From IMG/VR virus record IMGVR_UViG_3300044823_000543, positions 1-24,482 of that record: 24,482 nucleotides of DNA. One strand, written 5' to 3'. Under the pieces are notes generated by a model. It was not told the DNA's origin. It saw nothing but the letters and a program-made list of their open reading frames with translations, and searched no databases. Of this stretch, positions 5,565 to 11,391 are shown piece by piece. Positions within the stretch are counted from its first letter, which is position 1, and every line of letters begins with the position of its first letter. Source of the stretch: a virus. Both the position numbers and the translations under genes were made by a program.

Positions 5565-6254
5565 TCAAGGGACCCAGTTTATATTATGGAACATCGTGAT
5601 AATTCCCCAACCGTATTGAAGGATTTGCAGCGCAAAGAACTGCTTTGTCTCGGCGCTCCTTGTTGTCAGGTCATAGTTGTTTATAACCCATGAGGAAGGG
5701 TGAATGAGTTTGCAGGAAAACTTCCAAGTAAGCGATTCCTGCCCCTCAGATGGCTCAACACGGACTCGCTTCGGGTCGGATACCGGCAGCAACTCCATTT
5801 CCGGAGTGTCGGGATGTGCCTTCTGCATCCGCTCGTACAGCTCGTTCATATCGATATTAGATTCGTTTAAGAAACGTGTAGCATTCGCCTCGCTCTCAGA
5901 GACGAATTTGGTCCAGAACTTCGATTCAATCAGATTCCGCATGATCCATGCCAGCAGGTCAGCCTCGGCTTCAACCCAGAAGACGGCCCGGTAGAGCTGC
6001 GTGTCGAGGTAGCGCAGTATACGGTATCTGGCTATTTGCTGGTCGGAGCGTTTGTCTTCAGCAAAGAGCTTTTTCAGCACGTCGCGGCAGATTTTGATTT
6101 CCTGCCGAAACCTCTCTGTGCTGTAATCTTTCGCAAGTTCAGAAATTGCGGTGATGTGGTACGGATACTCTTCCTCAGGCATTTCCATTAAATTAAAGGT
6201 ATCACAAAACAAAGACTGTGGATAACTTTCGTCCATATCACCAAAACCCAACAT
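5565..6254 (-). CDS. Hypothetical protein, up to 229 aa
   Basis: No family recognised. The protein is mostly helical and acidic in its middle (KICRDVLKKLFAEDKRSDQQ, EAEADLLAWIMRNLIESKF, ESNIDMNELYERMQKAHPDTPEMELLP) and has a beta-rich C-terminal third (about 170-229) with KFSCKLIHPSSWVINNYD and LQYGWGIITMF. The longest start is ATG6254. ATG6188 (M-E-M-P-E-E-E-Y-P-Y) is a good alternative, since it follows a G-poor leader like those of other genes here and would free the DnaA-box-like site at 6217-6226 from the coding region. It is a single gene on minus, convergent with the ncRNA candidate and divergent from the + operon at 6332. Confidence 0.6.
   Translation of the reverse strand: MLGFGDMDESYPQSLFCDTFNLMEMPEEEYPYHITAISELAKDYSTERFRQEIKICRDVLKKLFAEDKRSDQQIARYRILRYLDTQLYRAVFWVEAEADLLAWIMRNLIESKFWTKFVSESEANATRFLNESNIDMNELYERMQKAHPDTPEMELLPVSDPKRVRVEPSEGQESLTWKFSCKLIHPSSWVINNYDLTTRSAETKQFFALQILQYGWGIITMFHNINWVP
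6217..6226 (+). promoter_or_regulatory. DnaA-box-like element TGTGGATAAC (copy 2)
   Basis: Identical to the elements at 4311 and 12597. It points toward the + strand operon whose first ATG is at 6332 and overlaps the 5' end of the divergent 5565-6254 frame. Confidence 0.5.
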
Positions 6255-6283
6255 TCACAGCCTCTTTACGCTTCTTAAACTTC

Positions 6284-6312
6284 TTGCCATACTTAGGTAA
6301 AGGTCGTTTTAT
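6284..6312 (+). promoter_or_regulatory. Probable promoter of the + strand replication operon
   Basis: -35 TTGCCA (6284-6289, 5 of 6), 17-nt spacer, -10 TTTTAT (6307-6312, 4 of 6). Start of transcription would be near 6319, 13 nt before the ATG, so the leader is short and has no Shine-Dalgarno. Confidence 0.4.
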
Positions 6313-6331
6313 CAACCAAGCATTCAAAACC

Positions 6332-6862
6332 ATGAACGAATTAGACAAAGTACCGGCGCAACAACCGCAAGTGATTGTGCCGTTGGTGGATCTAGTCCAA
6401 GGTTACATTGAAGCTCGGGACCGAATCAAACAATTTGATGAAGAGTACGACAAACAAGTTGTACCGCTCAAAGAGGCTCGGGAACACTTCAAAACCGAAA
6501 TCGTCCAAGTGTTTAAGGAACGGAAAGAGTTTTCCACGCGCGTCCAAGGCGCAACCGTTTCCCTATCAGTCCGCCGGACAGCCAAAATCCTTGATGAGGC
6601 TGCCCTGGTCGCACACCTCAAGGAAACTGGGCTGGCCAAAGAGTATGTGGCCGAACGGGTAACCGACTTGTTCAAAGACTCCGTATTGGAGGAGCTTGCC
6701 AAAGTCGCTATCCGTGAAGACAACACCGTGGACACCTCCAAACTGCCGCCGGGTGTCGTGTTCCAGGAAACTGAAACCATCTCGGCGAGAAGCAACGCCA
6801 AGAAAGACCCACGGAAAACATTGACGGGAGAGTTTAAGACACTCCCAAGTCAATCAAACTAA
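6332..6862 (+). CDS. Coiled-coil phage protein (176 aa), early or replication operon
   Basis: Residues about 15-70 form a charged coiled coil (LVQGYIEARDRIKQFDEEYDKQ, LKEAREHFKTEIVQVFKER). Then come a strand pair (GATVSLSVRRTAKI) and a helical segment (LVAHLKETGLAKEYVAERVTDLF), and P-P-G-V-V-F near 150. The layout, coiled coil then V-S-x-R-R-x-x-K-I, recalls Gp157-like or Gam-like phage proteins that sit beside SSB genes, but similarity is too loose for a name. Start at ATG6332 is chosen over an in-frame GTG at 6218, because the upstream stretch lies before the predicted promoter and reads unlike protein. First gene of a three-gene operon with the SSB-like and zinc-ribbon genes. Confidence 0.7.
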   Translation: MNELDKVPAQQPQVIVPLVDLVQGYIEARDRIKQFDEEYDKQVVPLKEAREHFKTEIVQVFKERKEFSTRVQGATVSLSVRRTAKILDEAALVAHLKETGLAKEYVAERVTDLFKDSVLEELAKVAIREDNTVDTSKLPPGVVFQETETISARSNAKKDPRKTLTGEFKTLPSQSN

Positions 6863-6892
6863 CGCCGCATAGCGGCAGAAATTATCAATCGT

Positions 6893-7537
6893 ATGCCATT
6901 ATCACCAGACACGGCGATGAAGGTGCCGGAAAAGAAAGACTGGCCCCTCATCCCCGAAGACGTTTACCAAGTGCAAATTACGGACATCGCCGAAGACGTT
7001 TCGGAATACCAAGGCCAAAAGCGCGACGTGTTCAAGTTCGAGTTAACCATCATTGAAGACGGCGCCAGCTACGGCCGCAAGCTATGGAAGCGCGGTTCCC
7101 GCGTCTCGCCTATTCCCTACAAAAACGGCAAGAACCCGCTGACGTGGAAAGTCGCCTCGGCCGTGGCCAAGCACCCGCTCACCGAAGAAGAGGGCAAAGC
7201 CTACACCATCGCCATGATGAACGCCATGATTGGCAAGCAGCTCCGCGTGGGCGTGACTGTTTCCGAACCGAAACCTGACGGCAAGCAGTACAACAATGCT
7301 GACAGTTTCTTTATGGCCAAACAGGTGTTGCCGCCGTTCGATGAAGCCAAAGTGCCAAAGGAAAACCAACCGGCCGCCGCCGCTATTCCCGCGCCTGCTG
7401 CTGCTCCGGCTCAACCATCCAAACTTGCCCAGACCGTGCATTCTGCCAGCGGCGGGAAGTTCGGAAAATCCGCCGACGAAGCTGACCCCAGCGAAGTCGA
7501 GATGGGGGAAATAGACGTAGAAGATATCCCTTACTAA
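6893..7537 (+). CDS. Single-stranded-DNA-binding-like protein with acidic SSB-type tail (214 aa)
   Basis: The N-terminal about 150 residues look like a phage OB-type or DUF669-like domain: WPLIPEDVYQVQITDIAEDV, then KRDVFKFELTIIEDG, RKLWKRGSRVSP and GKQLRVGVTV. A flexible Ala/Pro linker follows (about 162-185). The C-terminus is acidic and ends G-E-I-D-V-E-D-I-P-Y, closely mimicking the D-D-D-I-P-F tip through which bacterial SSB recruits partner proteins. I infer that it coats ssDNA during phage replication or recombination. The family assignment is by architecture only. Downstream gene starts 6 nt after the stop. Confidence 0.65.
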   Translation: MPLSPDTAMKVPEKKDWPLIPEDVYQVQITDIAEDVSEYQGQKRDVFKFELTIIEDGASYGRKLWKRGSRVSPIPYKNGKNPLTWKVASAVAKHPLTEEEGKAYTIAMMNAMIGKQLRVGVTVSEPKPDGKQYNNADSFFMAKQVLPPFDEAKVPKENQPAAAAIPAPAAAPAQPSKLAQTVHSASGGKFGKSADEADPSEVEMGEIDVEDIPY

Positions 7538-7543
7538 AACCAA

Positions 7544-7858
7544 ATGCGTAAAGTCCGCTGCCACACTCCAAGATGTACGAACACCTTTGCCACCAAAGAC
7601 GGCCGGCGCCGCTTCTGCAACGCTTGCCGTCTGGCAAAGAAGCCTCACCCGAATCCTCGGCCGTGGCGGCGGCGCCCCGCTGGTATGGATTTGAAAACCT
7701 ACAAGCGTTTATGGATGAAAGCGTATAGGGCGGGGAAAAAGTTCCATAGGGGCGGACTGGTGACAGTACAAAAACACCATCATTTCAAACGATGTTTTAA
7801 ATGCGCTTACTGGCTGGATGGAGAAAAGATTTGCCCGCGGTGCCAGACTAAACAGTAA
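7544..7858 (+). CDS. Basic zinc-ribbon protein (104 aa)
   Basis: Two Cys clusters: N-terminal Cys6, Cys11, Cys25 and Cys28 (CHTPRC ... CNAC) and C-terminal Cys84, Cys87, Cys97 and Cys100 (CFKC ... CPRC). The middle is very rich in Arg, Lys and His. Probably a nucleic-acid-binding protein with two zinc sites; no family recognised. Last gene of the + operon, with the leader CTAAAACCAA before its ATG and a strong terminator starting 4 nt after its stop. Confidence 0.65.
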   Translation: MRKVRCHTPRCTNTFATKDGRRRFCNACRLAKKPHPNPRPWRRRPAGMDLKTYKRLWMKAYRAGKKFHRGGLVTVQKHHHFKRCFKCAYWLDGEKICPRCQTKQ

Positions 7859-7862
7859 AGAG

Positions 7863-7918
7863 AAAAGCCCGGCTCGGTCCTACCACATTGGGGAGTAGGA
7901 CGGAGACACGGGCTTTTT
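7863..7918. terminator. Bidirectional terminator between convergent operons
   Basis: Outer stem AAAAGCCCG (7863-7871) with CGGGCTTTT (7909-7917) and inner stem GTCCTAC/GTAGGAC. The + side continues in TTTTT, the minus side in TTTTCTCTTT. It lies between the stops at 7858 and 7929. Confidence 0.85.
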
Positions 7919-7928
7919 AGTTTGAGGG

Positions 7929-8312
7929 CTAAACCTTCTTCAATCCGAACTGTTCCAGGTCTTTGGCCGTAAAAGGCTTCTTGTTCTCGCCCTGCGCCCG
8001 ATGCTTACGCGCGTCGTGGTTGGGCGACGTAAGGAAGTTGCAGACCGAGCAGGGCTTGTTGGGGTCAATCTGGCCCGCGCCTTCTCGGGCGCCGCGTTTC
8101 CTGGCTGAAGGCTCTTCGTTGTCGATTTCAACCAGCTTGCACATAAAGCCGATAGCCGTCAAATCATCAATGCCTTCCTGTACCTTCTTCATTGCCGCGG
8201 CTTTGGCATCTTCAATGAGCTTGGCGCGCTGCTCGTCCAGTTTCTTGAGCTGTTCCAGTACCGTCATCTTCTTTACCTCGGGTTTGGATGATGTCTTCGT
8301 CTCTTCTGCCAT
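7929..8312 (-). CDS. Coiled-coil plus zinc-finger protein (127 aa)
   Basis: Start chosen at the ATG giving M-A-E-E-T-K, because AAAGGAG lies about 10 nt upstream; a longer frame to 8411 has no such signal. Residues about 15-50 are a Lys/Glu/Ala coiled coil (LEQLKKLDEQRAKLIEDAKAAA). Residues about 88-105 hold C-S-V-C-N-F ... H-D-A-R-K-H, a compact CxxC/HxxxH metal site. The coiled coil followed by a small DNA-binding-like domain recalls H-NS-type organisation, but the C-terminal signature of H-NS is absent. Unknown function. Confidence 0.68.
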   Translation of the reverse strand: MAEETKTSSKPEVKKMTVLEQLKKLDEQRAKLIEDAKAAAMKKVQEGIDDLTAIGFMCKLVEIDNEEPSARKRGAREGAGQIDPNKPCSVCNFLTSPNHDARKHRAQGENKKPFTAKDLEQFGLKKV

Positions 8313-8442
8313 TGTTCCATACTCCTTTAGGGAAAGTAAAGCCCAAACCGATAATCTGGAATGGGCTGATTTAGCATTGCTGGGCATTGCACCCTTTGGC
8401 GGGAATTGCAACTGCGGGGAAGTTGGCGGGCTAACGTAGCGG

Positions 8443-8622
8443 CTAGTTGGGGAAGGCGCCGGCGGTTGCCGGCGAGATGTGGGTCACCTCCTTATGCGCG
8501 AAGCAGACTACTTCCATCCGGTCGGCGTGGATCTCCTTTCCGCAATGCGTGCATTTCCTGTTCTTGTCCGGTGTCCGCAGATGGCAATGCGGGCAGTAAA
8601 CCGTCTCAACCGAAACAGCCAT
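8443..8622 (-). CDS. Tiny zinc-ribbon protein (59 aa)
   Basis: Begins M-A-V-S-V-E-T-V-Y-C-P-H-C-H and has a second knuckle C-T-H-C-G-K, a classic four-Cys zinc ribbon (Cys10, Cys13, Cys25, Cys28). The rest (about 30-59) carries one further Cys and several His. A Shine-Dalgarno GAGGAG sits 8-9 nt before the ATG, which makes this a real gene despite its size. Function unknown. It lies between two other Cys-rich small genes on the same strand. Confidence 0.65.
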   Translation of the reverse strand: MAVSVETVYCPHCHLRTPDKNRKCTHCGKEIHADRMEVVCFAHKEVTHISPATAGAFPN

Positions 8623-8652
8623 AAACGTCTCCTCTGCGGTGAGTACCGCATA

Positions 8653-8814
8653 TCAGTCCCTATTCAGCTCGTGCAGCTCGGCCCTCTCCTCGCAAGGTAC
8701 GCAGATATAGGCTTTGCAGCCTTCGCCCTTGTGGATTGTGTGGGGAGTTTCCTTGTTGCAGGTTCGACAAAACCTCAGAGTCGTAATAGACTCCTCAGTC
8801 GCCCAGGTCTTCAT
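8653..8814 (-). CDS. Tiny zinc-finger protein (53 aa)
   Basis: Contains C-R-T-C-N-K (Cys16, Cys19) and Y-I-C-V-P-C-E (Cys37, Cys40) separated by a His-rich turn (PHTIHKGEGCKAY). Start fixed at ATG8812-8814 by a near-perfect Shine-Dalgarno AAGGAGGTG just upstream; the longer frame starting TTG at 8928 is not supported. Function unknown. Confidence 0.65.
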   Translation of the reverse strand: MKTWATEESITTLRFCRTCNKETPHTIHKGEGCKAYICVPCEERAELHELNRD

Positions 8815-8954
8815 TGGCACCTCCTTGTTGATCTGGAGAGGGGGGCCAAGGTTTTTGCCGGCGCTGGTGAGTTTGCCGGTCTTGGCTCCTTTCCCCAAGG
8901 GGCGAGAAATCTCGTCCCTGGAGGGCAATTGTTTGACTCTAACGGGCTTTTAAA

Positions 8955-9098
8955 TCAGCGACACCATTGGTGAGCATACTTTTCGCCGTTGGGCAAAGAG
9001 AGTTGGCAAAATCCGCACTTATCGGGAATCCGCCTGCGCGCTTCCTCCAGCTTCCGCTTGGCTTTCCGTAACGCTCTCCTTTGTGCCTTCGTTTTCAT
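8955..9098 (-). CDS. Tiny basic zinc-finger protein (47 aa)
   Basis: The first half is a highly charged helix (KTKAQRRALRKAKRKLEEARRR) and the second half holds C-G-F-C (Cys28, Cys31) and H-Q-W-C, a probable zinc site. Start at ATG9096-9098, without Shine-Dalgarno; a TTG at 9143 would lengthen it by 15 residues. It overlaps a competing frame at 9019-9192. Confidence 0.5.
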   Translation of the reverse strand: MKTKAQRRALRKAKRKLEEARRRIPDKCGFCQLSLPNGEKYAHQWCR

Positions 9099-9192
9099 TT
9101 GCGGGCCATTGGTGTTTAAGTTGGTAGTGCTTGGGCATATCAAGAACGTGAACGTCCTTGCCGCACAAGCAATTTATCCAGGGGCTTTTCAT
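9019..9192 (-). CDS. Alternative overlapping ORF (57 aa)
   Basis: Its ATG overlaps the holin-like stop as TAATG, the coupling arrangement seen elsewhere in this genome. It reads M-K-S-P-W-I-N-C-L-C-G-K and then becomes polar (ENEGTKESVTES). About 80 nt of its 3' part overlap the 47-aa zinc-finger gene in another frame. Either both are translated, or this is only a relay; I cannot decide. Confidence 0.3.
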   Translation of the reverse strand: MKSPWINCLCGKDVHVLDMPKHYQLKHQWPANENEGTKESVTESQAEAGGSAQADSR

Positions 9193-9431
9193 TATTTCAT
9201 TCCAAAGCTGCCGCCGGTCGGCGTGCCGTCAATGATAGTGCTATTCGGAACTATGGCATTATAATTCTGGCTTGGGTTGACGTGGAAGTACGCGGCAAGC
9301 AAAGTCAAAATGCCATTTACTAGGTCTTTAACAGATTGGTCAACGGGTAGATGAGGGATAAGGTTAAATACCAACATCACCACCACCGTCCACAACGTGC
9401 GGCTCTTGAGAGCCAATGCAAACTTACTCAT
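9192..9431 (-). CDS. Holin-like small membrane protein (79 aa)
   Basis: An N-terminal positively charged stretch (MSKFALALKSRT) leads into a hydrophobic helix (LWTVVVMLVFNLIPHL, about 13-28). A short turn and a second hydrophobic helix (KDLVNGILTLLAAYFHV, about 35-51) follow, then a polar Gly/Thr-rich tail. This two-helix phage protein is commonly found beside endolysins and is probably a holin. AAAGGA lies about 10 nt before the ATG. It overlaps the endolysin stop by 8 nt. Confidence 0.65.
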   Translation of the reverse strand: MSKFALALKSRTLWTVVVMLVFNLIPHLPVDQSVKDLVNGILTLLAAYFHVNPSQNYNAIVPNSTIIDGTPTGGSFGMK

Positions 9432-9927
9432 TTGAGATTTCCTTTATGAGCTTTTCAACCTCCACGGCATATGCCGGGTTGGGATTGTAGGCTCTTAAGA
9501 TTTGGTTAATGGTTTTTCCTCGGTAGTAAACTCCAGTTCCCAACTGTCGGCTGACGAATTGAATACCTTCATCAACTGAGCCAAAGTTATTACCCCGGCA
9601 ACTTTGCCATCCCCACCAATTATTTCCACAAGAATGGTTTCCTGCGCTGGATTCCGCAACCGAAATTGCGGGTAAGAGACGGTAATCAATTTGGTATGCT
9701 CTGGCATAGGTGATGTAGGCGGTAATTGGATAAGGCTTCTTACCATGGTAGTGCTCAAAGAAGTTAATGAGACTGACTCTTTGCTTATGGTCGATGTTTC
9801 TTTGATGTTGGATTGCCAGTTGGGAAATGAAGTCGTCTGACTTCTCGGTCGTAGGCGATGGAGTCGCCAAGAGAAAGACCGAACACAAAACCAACAGCAA
9901 AAGTGAGAACCAAGATGAGAATTTCAC
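9424..9927 (-). CDS. Endolysin: glucosaminidase/lysozyme-like peptidoglycan hydrolase (167 aa)
   Basis: An N-terminal hydrophobic segment (about 5-22, WFSLLLLVLCSVFLLA) acts as a signal or SAR-type anchor. The catalytic domain (about 60-165) follows the LYZ/glucosaminidase pattern: RLLPAISVAESSAG with the catalytic Glu92, NNWWGW (102-107) and a VDEGIQFVSRQLG helix. Cys100 and Cys110 could form a disulfide. The role is cleavage of host peptidoglycan at lysis. The start is GTG9925-9927, without Shine-Dalgarno, 4 nt inside the overlapping 48-aa frame. A secretion signal suggests export by the host Sec system, possibly without needing a large-pore holin. Confidence 0.78.
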   Translation of the reverse strand: MKFSSWFSLLLLVLCSVFLLATPSPTTEKSDDFISQLAIQHQRNIDHKQRVSLINFFEHYHGKKPYPITAYITYARAYQIDYRLLPAISVAESSAGNHSCGNNWWGWQSCRGNNFGSVDEGIQFVSRQLGTGVYYRGKTINQILRAYNPNPAYAVEVEKLIKEISNE

Positions 9928-9931
9928 GCAT
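9785..9931 (-). CDS. Possible small membrane protein overlapping the endolysin gene (48 aa)
   Basis: Starts at ATG9929-9931, just before the endolysin GTG in another frame, and reads M-R-E-I-L-I-L-V-L-T-F with a single hydrophobic helix (about 4-22), then a charged, Pro- and Lys-rich tail. Overlapping lysis genes such as antiholins and spanin components have this form. Because the endolysin signal peptide is encoded by the same bases, the hydrophobicity could be a side-effect of the other frame. Confidence 0.35.
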   Translation of the reverse strand: MREILILVLTFAVGFVFGLSLGDSIAYDREVRRLHFPTGNPTSKKHRP

Positions 9932-10109
9932 AGGTTTGTCTGCGCCGACAGTCTTGCTTGCCACTCCTCCGGAATTTCTCACGCAAGGATTTGAGGCGGT
10001 GAATTATAGTCATGAGCTAACCCCCAAGCCCGGCTCAAGCCATGAGGGAGCTTGGAGGGGGGGAATGGACAAGGTTTTGTTTTTGTCTTTCCAGTTTGAG
10101 GCTGGAGGG

Positions 10110-10214
10110 TTAACCAATGATGAATATGATGAATTTGTAAAGTTCGATGGCGATGATTACTGTCAGGCCTGCCTTAAGCAGGAACAAGTGCGGGTCGCGG
10201 GGTACTTTCAGCAT
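10110..10214 (-). CDS. Tiny single-span membrane protein (34 aa)
   Basis: M-L-K-V-P-R-D-P-H-L-F-L-L-K followed by a hydrophobic helix (AGLTVIIAIELYKFIIFII) to the C-terminus. A good Shine-Dalgarno (AAGGAG) lies 6 nt before the ATG at 10212-10214, and TTGACA occurs about 60 nt upstream (10272-10277 on minus), so expression is likely. Position before the endolysin suggests a lysis-timing or holin role; that is inference. Between this gene and 9931 I see only a 24-codon ORF of doubtful value. Confidence 0.5.
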   Translation of the reverse strand: MLKVPRDPHLFLLKAGLTVIIAIELYKFIIFIIG

Positions 10215-10384
10215 CTGGCTCTCCTTTTTAAAACCGAGAGCCAACCCCATCATCTCACCGGAATCGTGGCTGTCAAGGGGTGGACGAGGTCGTTTTTGTC
10301 GTTGCAATAACCCACAGGTTTTTGTCTTCCGTATATATTGCGTTCTTAGCTCTTAGAGATTCTGGACCTGCAAAAAACAGGGTA

Positions 10385-10432
10385 TAAATTAAAATTTGTT
10401 AAAGTGCGGGGCGGGTATTGTTGAGCCGCCCC
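10385..10432 (-). terminator. Terminator after the DUF932 gene
   Basis: Stem GGGGCGG (10408-10414) with CCGCCCC (10426-10432). On the minus strand it is followed, after GCA, by CTTTAACAAATTTTAATTT. It lies 8 nt after the stop of the DUF932 gene. Confidence 0.55.
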
Positions 10433-10439
10433 TTTGAAG

Positions 10440-11165
10440 TCACAGTTTACGCTGTGCGAAGTATCCGGCCAGCTCGTTGGTGGCCCTGACCATGGGTATC
10501 GGCTCCAACTGCTTGAAGCTTTCGGTAAAGGCGTTCTGGAGGCTCCACATGGTGCGCGGTGCGAATTCATCGTGCGGCGGGTTGAAGTACGCTTGGTGCA
10601 CCGGCCTGGCCAGGTGGCGTGGCAGATCCACGGCGCCCTCGATGAACGCCTCGTAGATGAGCAGCCGGGCGGCAACGTCGGAAAGCTGGCTATCCTGCCA
10701 GCGGGAAATGTCGGTAACCATCGGCTCCCAGTTCCGCTGCATCAGGTCAATGCCGTATGCGAGAGCGGGCAGCAGTTCGAAGCCTTTGGTGTGCTTGCGC
10801 ATTACCGGGGTGAAGTCGCCCCAAAAGGCGAGATTGTCGCAGACCAGGACTTTGTAGCCGACCGTAATTCCGAGAGACAGGCTCTTGTCGTGGCTGTTGC
10901 GAATGCCGAGGGCGAAGCGTACGCCGTGGCTGGTGGTTTCCAGTTCCATGGTGCCGAACAGCTTCATTCCGTCGCGGGAGACGGCGTACTGGTCTTTGAC
11001 AACGCCGATGTGCCGGAAGCCGAGAGTTTCAACGAGTGCGTTGACAACCTCGTGGTGCGGCACAACCTTGTGGGTGAGCGTGGATTGCGGATAGGGTACG
11101 AGTGCCAGTTCCTGCCGGCCAATCGTTCCTGTTTGCGAACAGAGCGTTACGGTAACGTCGGACAG
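10440..11165 (-). CDS. DUF932 family phage/plasmid-like protein, likely CTG start (241 aa)
   Basis: The family pattern is clear: ALVPYPQSTLTHKVVPHHEVVNALVETL, then VKDQYAVSRDGMKLFGTMEL, then the hallmark FALGIRNSHDKSLSLGITVGYKVLVCDNLAFWGDF and RKHT. DUF932 proteins occur on phages and plasmids; function is not settled. The frame is open well upstream of the first GTG (11061-11063), and conserved residues lie before it. A perfect AAGGAGG (11170-11176) sits 4 nt before an in-frame CTG (11163-11165), with no ATG, GTG or TTG nearer, so CTG is the best start. The gene stands alone behind a promoter with an operator-like palindrome and a structured leader. Confidence 0.8.
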   Translation of the reverse strand: MSDVTVTLCSQTGTIGRQELALVPYPQSTLTHKVVPHHEVVNALVETLGFRHIGVVKDQYAVSRDGMKLFGTMELETTSHGVRFALGIRNSHDKSLSLGITVGYKVLVCDNLAFWGDFTPVMRKHTKGFELLPALAYGIDLMQRNWEPMVTDISRWQDSQLSDVAARLLIYEAFIEGAVDLPRHLARPVHQAYFNPPHDEFAPRTMWSLQNAFTESFKQLEPIPMVRATNELAGYFAQRKL

Positions 11166-11240
11166 AAATCCTCCTTGGAAGTTGTCTGATTGTGAAATCG
11201 GAGCCGTCTGGGACGGCCACCCCCGAAAGGTTCGCTTGCG

Positions 11241-11278
11241 GGCAAGGGCTGCCGTATCGACCGCCGGCAGCTTTTGCC
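11241..11278. other. Stable hairpin in the DUF932 leader
   Basis: GGCAA-GG-GCTGCCG (11241-11254) pairs with CGGCAGC-TT-TTGCC (11265-11278), 14 pairs on + with two G-U, or 12 with a small internal loop on minus. Two further small hairpins lie between it and the Shine-Dalgarno (GCCGTC/GACGGC near 11204-11218, CCCG/CGGG near 11222-11242). Confidence 0.45.
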
Positions 11279-11284
11279 TGAAAG

Positions 11285-11318
11285 CGAAAATGCCAAAAGC
11301 GTCGATGCTCTTGGCATT
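11285..11318 (-). terminator. Terminator or attenuator in the DUF932 leader
   Basis: On minus, AATGCCAAGAGC pairs with GCTTTTGGCATT over 12 positions with one G-U, then TTTTC. It lies about 75 nt after the peptidase stop and about 30 nt after the predicted DUF932 start of transcription, so it can serve the former as terminator and the latter as attenuator. Confidence 0.5.
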
Positions 11319-11347
11319 CTAAAAATGAGGTGAGGTGGCTTGTTTAC

Positions 11348-11375
11348 AGTATTGCACTTTTAAAAAAGTGGTCAA
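11348..11375 (-). promoter_or_regulatory. Promoter of the DUF932 gene with operator-like palindrome in the spacer
   Basis: -35 TTGACC (11375-11370), 16-nt spacer, -10 AATACT (11353-11348). The spacer is almost entirely the inverted repeat CACTTTT (11355-11361), 2 nt, AAAAGTG (11364-11370). A repressor bound here would block polymerase. A TTATCCCCA, one base off the DnaA-box-like element, lies just upstream at 11381-11389. Confidence 0.5.
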
Positions 11376-11391
11376 ATGAGTTATCCCCAGG

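Noticed and set aside
5541-5568. TTGACA-N16-TACACT on minus as a main promoter for the RNA region
   Set aside because: A strong terminator follows within about 40 nt and wobble pairs favour the + strand. Kept only as a possible attenuator note.
4570-5599. Several + strand ORFs of 62-124 aa in the structured region
   Set aside because: Compositions rich in Arg, Pro, Ser and Cys without domain pattern, no Shine-Dalgarno, mutual overlaps; helices explain the sequence better.
6218-6331. In-frame GTG extension of the coiled-coil gene beginning inside the DnaA-box-like site
   Set aside because: It precedes the predicted promoter, is unlike the rest of the protein, and ATG6332 gives a normal N-terminus.
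7082-7648. 188-aa minus-strand ORF
   Set aside because: Antisense of the SSB-like gene; no start signal and non-protein-like composition.
8340-8400. AGCCCA/TGGGCT hairpin between two zinc-protein genes
   Set aside because: Stem weak with internal mismatches and no clear U-tract; not called as a terminator.
9932-10013. 24-codon ORF ending at the start of the 48-aa frame
   Set aside because: Too short, very basic, no Shine-Dalgarno; could be chance.
10434-11189. 251-aa + strand ORF
   Set aside because: Antisense of the DUF932 gene, whose family motifs are unmistakable on minus.
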